A DNA stretch of 55,908 nt from Streptomyces sp. col6. Its GTDB lineage: Bacteria > Actinomycetota > Actinomycetes > Streptomycetales > Streptomycetaceae. The stretch covers positions 868,566-924,473 of the forward strand of contig NZ_RDBL01000013.1 in assembly GCF_008042035.1 (NCBI RefSeq), in the 5' to 3' direction. Under the pieces are notes generated by a model. It worked only from the letters and a program-made list of their open reading frames with translations. It was not told the DNA's origin and did no database searches. Below are positions 27,304-34,137 of this stretch, in pieces. The translations under genes were made by a program, and so were the position numbers. The first letter of the stretch is position 1. Every line of letters starts with the position of its first letter.

Positions 27304-29259
27304 TCAGGAGGTCGGGGTGGCGGTGCACGGGGTGGAGCCGCAGACATTGATGACACGGCCGGTGGTCAGAAAGGTGGCCTTCTGCTGACGCGCGGCGGGC
27401 GAGTTGCGGGGATCTTCGTGCGGGTCGTGCCCGTAGGCCGGCCCGGCGGGCGGGGTGTTGGTGACCGGGGGAGCCGGCGTACCGCTGTCCCAGACGGTCA
27501 TCGCCGAGCCCCGGTAGGGCGGTTGGCCCGGCCCGATGCGGCGGATGCCCCAGTACGGGACGGCGTCCGGGCTGCGGCCGGCGGCGAGCGCGGGGGTGAG
27601 GAGCCGGGCGCCGATGGTGCGTGCCTCCACGTCGGCCGCCGCGTTCGCGACCTGGTGGTCGCCGTACGCGATGTGCAGCAGGACCTGGTGGTGGTCGGTG
27701 AGGTGCTGCGCGTACGCGTTGGTCTCGCCCCGGTCCCAGACCATCTGGAAGAGCTGGAGGACCAGTTGCTGGTGCAGCTTGTCCGGGTAGGCGGCGTCCA
27801 GGACCTGCTGGAACGGGGCGAAGTCGGCGCTGCGGTTGAGGAGCAGCCCGTAGTTCATGCCGGTGACGCCCAGCACCCCGCGCCGGATGTCGGTCGAGGC
27901 GGCGACCAGCGCGCCGCCGAGGATGCCGCCCTGGCTGTTCCCGTCGTACGCGAGGCCGTGCCGGGTGTCGACGAGCGGACGCCCGTCGGCGGTGCGGAAC
28001 GCCGGGTCGGTGGTCAGGCCCCTGGTGTGGATCAGGGCGCGGCCGAGGAACAGAGCGTTCAGCATGCCCTGTTCGCTGCGTTCCGGTACGGCGGGGAAGA
28101 GGTTCGGGTCGGAGAGCGCGGCCACCACGACGGGGATGTCGTCCTTGGCCATGCCGATCCAGTCCGTCGCGCAGAACGTGAAGTCGTGCTCGGCGGCCAT
28201 GTCCTTGACGTTCCCCGCGCCGACCTCGTTGCGGGAGCCGAGCAGGCCGTGTCCGTAGAGCGAGGGGCGCGAGGGCGTACGGAAGGCGGCGCGCGGGATC
28301 TCGCAACGGAACGCGGCGGTCTGCGTGCTGCCCGGAAGCGCGCGCGGGGTGCCGTCGCGGTCGCGCTTCAGCACGGCGCCGGGTGGGCCGCCGGGTGCGT
28401 CCAGATAGCCGGGCACGGTGATCGCGCCGGCGACCTCGCGGGCGATCCGGGGGTCCTGTTCCCGGGTGAAGTCCGTGACCCCGGTGACCGTGAAGCCGGG
28501 TGAGCGGTCGCCGAGCCGGCGGAACGCGTCGTCGCGGAGGGTGAACAGGTCACCGGTGAGGCTGCGGGTGGAGGCGACGGTGAAGTCCCAGGCCAGGTTG
28601 AGCCCCTGGGCATAGACCCCGGCCCGGCGCAGCGCGGTCAGGGCGGGCCGAAGCCGGTCCTGGCGGACGCGCAGCGGATCGTGCGCGGGCAGCCGCTTCC
28701 CGGCGACGGCGGCGAACGGCGCGGCGGCCGGAATCGTACGGCCCTCCCCGTCCTTGAGCCGGCGCAGCGCCACGGCGTAGTGGTGGCCGTCGCGGAAGTT
28801 GCGGGCCGGGTGGATGAGCAGGGCCCGGCGCGCGGGGTCGGTGGCGTTGGCGTCCGTCTCCGCCCAGTAGGGCCACCGCTCACCGGTCGCGGTGTCGAGC
28901 AGGACGATCGGTGCGTCCCGGTCGAGGGACCTGCCGATGTCGGTGAGCGGGGCCGCGCCGGTCCTCGCCAGGTCGAGCCCCGGTACCTGGGCGATCAGGG
29001 TGGAGCCGGGGGAGAAGCCGTCGGACCGGTTCCAGGCGGCCGGGTCGACGGCCTGCCCGCTCGCGGGCCGGGGCAGGACCGAGGTGTCGAGGGCCACCCG
29101 GCGGCCCGTGCCGGTGCGCGGGTCCGGCCGGGTGTACCAGTCGCTGGGGAACGGCAGCAGGCACTCGGCGGGTGCCAGCGGGTCGCAGCCCCGCGCCGGG
29201 GAGGGGTCCGCCGGGGCCGCGTGGGCGGGCGGGGCGAGGGCCGGGGCGCCACCGCGCAC
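27304..29259 (-). CDS. Secreted serine-hydrolase-like protein with damaged N-terminus
   Basis: About 650 residues belong to an exported actinobacterial protein with an alpha/beta-hydrolase-like nucleophile elbow, YDGNSQGGILGG (G-x-S-x-G). Other marks are the N-terminal CDPLAPAECLLPFPSDWYT, RPSLYGHGLLGS and a C-terminal CGSTPC pair. Substrate is unknown; ester or lipid hydrolysis is inferred. The mature frame has no start codon between the upstream SGNH gene stop (29334) and a GTG at 29259, and no hydrophobic signal core in frame, although an export-type segment (APPAHAAPADP) is present. A signal-like hydrophobic stretch is encoded on the opposite strand at 29263-29301. I give 29259 as the first possible start but expect the real one further upstream. 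Confidence 0.72.
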   Translation of the reverse strand: MRGGAPALAPPAHAAPADPSPARGCDPLAPAECLLPFPSDWYTRPDPRTGTGRRVALDTSVLPRPASGQAVDPAAWNRSDGFSPGSTLIAQVPGLDLARTGAAPLTDIGRSLDRDAPIVLLDTATGERWPYWAETDANATDPARRALLIHPARNFRDGHHYAVALRRLKDGEGRTIPAAAPFAAVAGKRLPAHDPLRVRQDRLRPALTALRRAGVYAQGLNLAWDFTVASTRSLTGDLFTLRDDAFRRLGDRSPGFTVTGVTDFTREQDPRIAREVAGAITVPGYLDAPGGPPGAVLKRDRDGTPRALPGSTQTAAFRCEIPRAAFRTPSRPSLYGHGLLGSRNEVGAGNVKDMAAEHDFTFCATDWIGMAKDDIPVVVAALSDPNLFPAVPERSEQGMLNALFLGRALIHTRGLTTDPAFRTADGRPLVDTRHGLAYDGNSQGGILGGALVAASTDIRRGVLGVTGMNYGLLLNRSADFAPFQQVLDAAYPDKLHQQLVLQLFQMVWDRGETNAYAQHLTDHHQVLLHIAYGDHQVANAAADVEARTIGARLLTPALAAGRSPDAVPYWGIRRIGPGQPPYRGSAMTVWDSGTPAPPVTNTPPAGPAYGHDPHEDPRNSPAARQQKATFLTTGRVINVCGSTPCTATPTS

Positions 29260-29334
29260 CCGTTGCGGCTGCGGCTGCTGGTGCTGGTGGCCCTCGCGGC
29301 GAGCAGTCCGTTGAGCATCCGCTGCCGCACGGGT
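29258..29334. other. Segment that looks inverted at the esterase start, flanked by imperfect inverted repeats
   Basis: ACCCGTTGCGG (29258-29268) and CCGCACGGGT (29325-29334) are inverted repeats differing by one base. Flipping the bases between them would give GTG at 29330 followed by codons for RLRLLVLVALAA, a classic signal-peptide core, directly after the SGNH stop. The flip alone does not restore the downstream frame; a one- or two-base difference remains. Confidence 0.4.
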
Positions 29335-30236
29335 CAGCTCCCCTGGAGGTGCGCGCCGATGATCCGGGCGTAGGCGGCCTCGCCCTGCCGGTTCGGGTGC
29401 AGCGGGGCGGCCGGAGCGGTGGGCACGTACCCCTCGACCCACTTGTCGGACGGCGCCTGGCAGGCGTCGTGGCCCTTGCTCGGCGTGGCGACGTCGACGT
29501 ACTCGGCGCCGTGCGCGGCGCTCTGCTCGGCGATGACCGCGTTCATCCGGTTCACGCTGCCCTGGAGGAAGTCGGCATCCACCGGCAGCACGGGCTGCAG
29601 CGGCCAGCAGCCGCCGGGCTTGATGTACAGCCCGTAGCCCGTCACGAGAATCCTGGCCTGCGGCGACCGCTGGTGGATTCCGTCGAGTACGGCTCCGAGG
29701 CGCGGCGCGAACGCGTCGATCCGCTGCGCCACCTGGTCGACCCCGCCCTCCGTCAGCTTGTCCTTGCACGGGGTGGCGGTCGGGTCGAGCTGCATGCAGT
29801 CCTGCGCGATGCCGACCAGACCGGCGTCGTTGCCGCCGATGGTCAGGGTCACCAGGTCGGTGTCCGCGCGCAGCGCGTCGAACTGCGGGGCCGCCGAACC
29901 CATCGGGACGTCGAGCAGCGACAGCGACTGCTTCTCGGTCATGTGCTTGGACTGGGCGCCGCTGCACGTGACGTCGCGCAGCGAGGCGCCGATGCTCGCC
30001 GCCAGCTCGTGCGCGTAGTTGTGCGTGGAACGGCCGCAGGCCAGCGGTCCGGTGATGCCCGGGATGAGCGGCCCGGAGGCCATGGAGTCGCCGAGCGCCA
30101 CGTACTGGACGGGGTCGTCGGCGCTCGCCGCCCAGGCGCCGGACGCGGTGGTGCCGACGGCCAGGGAGGCCAGGGCGACGGCGGTCGCCGCTCCTTTGAC
30201 GGTACGACAGAACGCCTTGTTCCGGGACGAGTTCAT
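29334..30236 (-). CDS. Secreted SGNH/GDSL hydrolase
   Basis: This 300-residue exported lipase/esterase has a signal peptide (about 1-36, ending GAWA). Block I is YVALGDSMASG with the nucleophilic Ser, block III is TIGGNDAG, and block V is PLHPNRQGEAAYA with the catalytic His. Cysteines in ACGRSTHNY, VTCSGA, DCMQ, PCKDK, GGCWP and HDACQ would give the three disulfides of Streptomyces SGNH lipases such as the S. coelicolor enzyme. ATG 30236 gives the best signal peptide. It is divergent from a PucR regulator across 112 bp, which probably controls it. Confidence 0.93.
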   Translation of the reverse strand: MNSSRNKAFCRTVKGAATAVALASLAVGTTASGAWAASADDPVQYVALGDSMASGPLIPGITGPLACGRSTHNYAHELAASIGASLRDVTCSGAQSKHMTEKQSLSLLDVPMGSAAPQFDALRADTDLVTLTIGGNDAGLVGIAQDCMQLDPTATPCKDKLTEGGVDQVAQRIDAFAPRLGAVLDGIHQRSPQARILVTGYGLYIKPGGCWPLQPVLPVDADFLQGSVNRMNAVIAEQSAAHGAEYVDVATPSKGHDACQAPSDKWVEGYVPTAPAAPLHPNRQGEAAYARIIGAHLQGS

Positions 30237-30348
30237 GACGACCTCCGGTGCGTTGCGAGTGGGGGCATGGCGGGTGTCGCCGGTCATCATGCAGACTCGA
30301 ACGCCGTCGTTTAACTGGTGGGTAACGCAGACTTCGCCGGGGGCTTTT

Positions 30349-31614
30349 GTGACGCATGACAAAGAACGGTCCGTCGTGGCGGGCGGGCCGCGGCCGCTGT
30401 CGATCGCCGGGCGCCCGGTGGCGGGCCGGCTGCGGGCCCGCGTCCCTGCCCTGACCGCCCGGGTCGTCGCCCGGCTGCTGAGCGATCTGCCGGTCTACGC
30501 GGAGCTGCCGCACGAGGAGATCGCCGGCGACATCGCGGACATCGTCCAGCACAATCTGCGGCTCTTCGCGGACGTCCTCGAACACCGCAGGGCCGTCACG
30601 GACGACGAACTGGCCCAGCAGCGCGACTCGGCGGCCCAGCGTGCGGAGGAGGGCGTGCCGCTGGACGCCATCCTGACCGCCTACCAGGTCGGCGTCGCCA
30701 TGTGCTGGGAGGAGACCGCGCAGGACGCCGGGCCCGGGGACCTGCCCGACGTGCTGGAGATCATGGACCGCATCCTGGTCCTCCAGCAGCAGCTGACCTC
30801 GGCGGTGAGCGGCGCCTATCTGGAGGCCCGGCAGATCCTGGACAGCCAGGAGCACGGCGGCCGGCACGCGCTGATGGCCGCGCTGCTGACCGGCGAGGAC
30901 CTGGACGGCTTCACCCGGCGCACCGGCCTGCGCCCGGCCGCCCGCTATCTGACGATGACGCTCGCTCTGGCTCCGCACCCGGACGAGACGGGGGCGGGTC
31001 CCGCGCCGGGCCCCGGTGCGGGGGTGGCCGCCCGGCGCAAGATACGGCGCATCCGGGCGGCCCTGGACCGGTACGCCGGGACGCCCGCGCTGACCGCGCT
31101 GGACGCGTCCGGCGGCACCGTGCTGCTGCCCGTCGCGGAGCCGCCGCCGTGGGACGGGCCCGGCGGGCTGTGCGACCTGATCGCCGGGGCGACCCGGGCG
31201 GCGGGTGTCCCCGTCACGGCCGCCGCCGAGACCGCCTCACCGGCCGGGGTGCCGGCGGCGGTGGCCCGCAACGGCGAGATCGTGGACCTGGTGGCCCGTA
31301 CCGGACGGGCGCCCGGCCTCTACCGGCTGGCCGACGTGCTCCTGGAGTACCAGCTCAGCCGGCCCAGCGAGGCGCTGCGCGGGCTCGCGGGGCTGCTGAG
31401 CCCGCTGGACGCCAAGCCGGAGCTGCTGCACACCCTGGAGACGTACCTCGGGCACGGGCTGGACCGCCGGGCCGCGGCGGCCGCGCTGCACGTCCACCCC
31501 AACACCGTCGACTACCGCATCCGCCGCATCGACCGCCTCACCGGTCTCTCCCCGGCCCGCCCCGCCGACCTTCAGCACCTGAGTGCGGCGCTGGTCGCGC
31601 GGCGCTCGGTGTGA
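30349..31614 (+). CDS. PucR-family transcriptional regulator
   Basis: This 421-residue protein has an N-terminal helical domain like RsbRD/CdaR sensors (about 25-160, RVVARLLSDLPVYAELPHEEI), a variable GGDEF-like middle, and the PucR C-terminal HTH (about 345-415, ETYLGHGLDRRAAAAALHVHPNTVDYRIRRI). The family commonly regulates adjacent metabolic or secreted-enzyme genes. The GTG at 30349 is chosen because it starts where conserved sequence begins; upstream bases belong to the divergent promoter region. Target control of the SGNH lipase cluster is inferred from position. Confidence 0.87.
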   Translation: MTHDKERSVVAGGPRPLSIAGRPVAGRLRARVPALTARVVARLLSDLPVYAELPHEEIAGDIADIVQHNLRLFADVLEHRRAVTDDELAQQRDSAAQRAEEGVPLDAILTAYQVGVAMCWEETAQDAGPGDLPDVLEIMDRILVLQQQLTSAVSGAYLEARQILDSQEHGGRHALMAALLTGEDLDGFTRRTGLRPAARYLTMTLALAPHPDETGAGPAPGPGAGVAARRKIRRIRAALDRYAGTPALTALDASGGTVLLPVAEPPPWDGPGGLCDLIAGATRAAGVPVTAAAETASPAGVPAAVARNGEIVDLVARTGRAPGLYRLADVLLEYQLSRPSEALRGLAGLLSPLDAKPELLHTLETYLGHGLDRRAAAAALHVHPNTVDYRIRRIDRLTGLSPARPADLQHLSAALVARRSV

Positions 31615-31654
31615 GGGGCGGGAACGAACGCCGCCGTACGGCCGTTCGGTGGGT

Positions 31655-32347
31655 ATGAGCGGACAACTGGTACGTGAGGGTTACTCAGGGACCGGGCCGG
31701 GCGCCATCACTCCGGACGGCTGCGCCGTCGAGCTGTACACCAGGCTGGCCGTGGGCGACGAACCGGACGTGATCGAGGCGGCCGTCCCCGCCGGTGCGCA
31801 CATCCTGGAACTGGGCTGCGGGGTGGGCCGGGTGACGCGTCCGCTGATCGAGCGCGGCTTCCGGATCACCGGCGTGGACGAGTCGCCGCAGATGCTGGAG
31901 CGGGTGCGCGGCGCGCGGACGGTGTGCGCCCCGATCGAGTCGCTGGACCTCGGCGAGGAGACCTTCGACGTCGTCATGCTCGCGTCCTTCCTCGTGCACG
32001 CGGGCGACCACGGGGTGCGCGACGGGCTGCTGCGGACCTGCCGTCGGTATGTGCGCGACGGCGGCGTGGTGCTCATCCAGCGCGAGGGGGCCGACTACCA
32101 CGTCACCCCCCGGGAGCGTGCCGTTGCGGCCGGCTACACCGTGCGGATCGTCTCCTCGGAGCCGGTCGGAGACGGGGTGCGCTCGGTGCGCGCGGAGTAC
32201 GAGTTCCCCGACGCCCGGTGGACGCAGACGTTCCGGTCCCGGCCGCTGACGAAGGAGGAGTTCGAGGAGCACCTGGAGGCGGCCGGGCTGAAAGTGGACC
32301 GCTATCTCACGGACGACGGCATCTGGGTGCGGGCCGTGCCCGTGTAG
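31655..32347 (+). CDS. Class I SAM-dependent methyltransferase
   Basis: This 230-residue protein has motif I ILELGCGVGRVTRPLI, the acidic ribose contact in GVDESPQML, and motif IV EETFDVVMLASFLVHAG. The C-terminal half has the FRSRPLTKEEFEEHLEAAGL substrate-lid pattern seen in small-molecule methyltransferases. The substrate is unknown. It lies 40 bp after the PucR stop on the same strand, so could be co-transcribed. Confidence 0.87.
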   Translation: MSGQLVREGYSGTGPGAITPDGCAVELYTRLAVGDEPDVIEAAVPAGAHILELGCGVGRVTRPLIERGFRITGVDESPQMLERVRGARTVCAPIESLDLGEETFDVVMLASFLVHAGDHGVRDGLLRTCRRYVRDGGVVLIQREGADYHVTPRERAVAAGYTVRIVSSEPVGDGVRSVRAEYEFPDARWTQTFRSRPLTKEEFEEHLEAAGLKVDRYLTDDGIWVRAVPV

Positions 32348-32362
32348 CGCTGCCCGGGGCCG

Positions 32363-32710
32363 TCAGTGGACGGTGCTGAAGCTCCGCCAGGGCAGCGCGT
32401 TCGGCGCGTTGACGTCGGAGAAGGTGGTCGCCACGTACGTCGTTCCGGGGCCGGTGCAGTTCGGTGTCCGGTACAGGATGATGTCGATCAGCGTCTCGTT
32501 GGCCACCTGCTTGGCGCCGGCGGGGGCGAGCCGGTGGCAGCCCTTGACCGACGGGCTGTTCACCTCGATCACGGCGTCCCGCTCGGTGGTGTAGATGACC
32601 GGGCCGACCGCAGTCCGGCCGAGGCCCGAGCAGCCTGCGACGGTGAGGGTCAGGAGCACGGCCTGGGCGGCGATGGCGAGCCGGCGGCGCCGGCGGTCGA
32701 TCACGGGCAT
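32363..32710 (-). CDS. Small secreted lipoprotein of unknown function
   Basis: This 115-residue protein has a basic N-terminus (DRRRRRLAIAAQA), a hydrophobic core and lipobox VAGC, giving a lipid-anchored mature domain of about 90 residues. Two further cysteines (KGCHR, NCTG) may form a disulfide. I do not recognise the family. It converges on the methyltransferase gene (16 bp apart) and is divergent from the slipin gene. Confidence 0.75.
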   Translation of the reverse strand: MPVIDRRRRRLAIAAQAVLLTLTVAGCSGLGRTAVGPVIYTTERDAVIEVNSPSVKGCHRLAPAGAKQVANETLIDIILYRTPNCTGPGTTYVATTFSDVNAPNALPWRSFSTVH

Positions 32711-32959
32711 GGGCGGGTCCTCGTCTGTCTCGTCACCACGCACACCGCGGTGCACGGGCCTGGGTACGTGCCGGTGCTGGTCACCCTGCCCGCTTCCCCG
32801 CGCCCCGGCATCCGGGAAGCGGCCGGGCGGGGGAGCGGAGCGGCGGCGGGCGGACCCGGAGGCGTTCGACCTGAAGCAGAACCGGGCATACCGTGGTATT
32901 AGCGCACGAAGAGGGTGCGAGGCCGAGAGCCGGGGTCTACCGGCTGGCAGGGGGCCGTC

Positions 32960-33946
32960 ATGGTCCAGGACCTCTTGATCGCGGTGGTCGCGGCAGCGGC
33001 GGTGGGCGCCCTGTATCTCGCGGCGGCCGCCCGGGTCGTCAGGCAGTACGAACGGGGTGTGGTCCTCAGACTGGGCCGGCTCCGCGACGAGGTGCGCCCG
33101 CCGGGGTTCACCATGGTGCTGCCCGGCGTCGACCGGCTCCGCAAGGTCAACATGCAGATCGTCACCATGCCCGTGCCCGCCCAGGACGGCATCACCCGGG
33201 ACAACGTCACGGTCCGGGTGGACGCCGTCATCTACTTCAAGGTGGTCGACCCGGCGAGCGCGGTCGTCGAGGTCGAGGACTACCGCTTCGCGGTCTCGCA
33301 GATGGCGCAGACCTCGCTGCGGTCGATCATCGGCAAGAGCGATCTGGACGACCTCCTCTCCAACCGCGAGAAGCTGAACCAGGGCCTGGAGCTGATGATC
33401 GACAGCCCCGCGGTCGGCTGGGGCGTCCAGATCGACCGGGTCGAGATCAAGGACGTGTCCCTGCCGGAGACCATGAAGCGCTCCATGGCCCGCCAGGCCG
33501 AGGCCGACCGTGAACGGCGCGCCCGTGTCATCAACGCGGACGCGGAGCTCCAGGCGTCCAAGAAGCTGGCCGAGGCGGCGTCGGAGATGTCCACCCAGCC
33601 GGCCGCGCTCCAGCTGCGACTGCTCCAGACCGTGGTGGCGGTCGCGGCCGAGAAGAACTCCACCCTCGTGCTGCCGTTCCCGGTGGAGCTGCTGCGCTTC
33701 CTGGAACGCGCCCAGCAGCAGGGCCCGCCGCCCGAGGCCGTGCGGCCTCCGGAGCGGGGCGAGCCGCTGTCGCCGGGCGCCGGTGACGGTGCGCCGGAGT
33801 CCCAGCCGCTCACCGACGGCAGCCCGGAGCCGGCGGACTCCGATGCGCCGGCGCGCCGGCCGTCCGCCGCTGGCGCCCGCTCCGAGGCCTCCGCTCGGGC
33901 CGCGGCAGGACCCCGCACGGACGTGGAGTCGTACGCCCGGCACTGA
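32960..33946 (+). CDS. Slipin (SPFH/band-7) membrane protein
   Basis: This 328-residue protein has one N-terminal membrane helix (about 4-25), then the SPFH domain (YERGVVLRLGRLRDEVRPPG, DGITRDNVTVRVDAVIYFKV, AQTSLRSIIGKSDLDDLL). The stomatin-like coiled segment RQAEADRERRARVINADAELQASKKLAEAA follows. A Pro/Ser/Ala-rich, disordered tail of about 85 residues makes it longer than archaeal slipins. SPFH proteins oligomerise into membrane rings and scaffold proteases. No NfeD partner gene is adjacent. An upstream in-frame ATG at 32915 is possible but lacks conservation. Confidence 0.92.
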   Translation: MVQDLLIAVVAAAAVGALYLAAAARVVRQYERGVVLRLGRLRDEVRPPGFTMVLPGVDRLRKVNMQIVTMPVPAQDGITRDNVTVRVDAVIYFKVVDPASAVVEVEDYRFAVSQMAQTSLRSIIGKSDLDDLLSNREKLNQGLELMIDSPAVGWGVQIDRVEIKDVSLPETMKRSMARQAEADRERRARVINADAELQASKKLAEAASEMSTQPAALQLRLLQTVVAVAAEKNSTLVLPFPVELLRFLERAQQQGPPPEAVRPPERGEPLSPGAGDGAPESQPLTDGSPEPADSDAPARRPSAAGARSEASARAAAGPRTDVESYARH

Positions 33947-34026
33947 CCGGACGTCCGCGCATGCCGGCCGTCGCCCGACCCGTACGAGCTGCGGGAAAGG
34001 CGGCGGCCGGGCCCTGTCCGAGGGCG

Positions 34027-34049
34027 TTGTCAGACCTCCCGCCTAGACT
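34027..34049 (+). promoter_or_regulatory. Variant RecA-independent DNA-damage promoter of the SNF2-SWIM operon
   Basis: TTGTCAGAC (34027-34035), 8 bp, then TAGACT (34044-34049). It matches TTGTCRGTG-N8-TANNNT except for the last two bases of the upstream element (AC for TG). The GTG start is 88 nt downstream, so unlike ogt and uvrB this message would have a leader. Confidence 0.55.
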
Positions 34050-34137
34050 CGCCTGGCAGCGGACGAGGCCGTGCTGACCAGGCACGGAACGCCAGGACGC
34101 GGCCGCCGGGCCGTGCACGACGGGAAGGGAGGGACCG

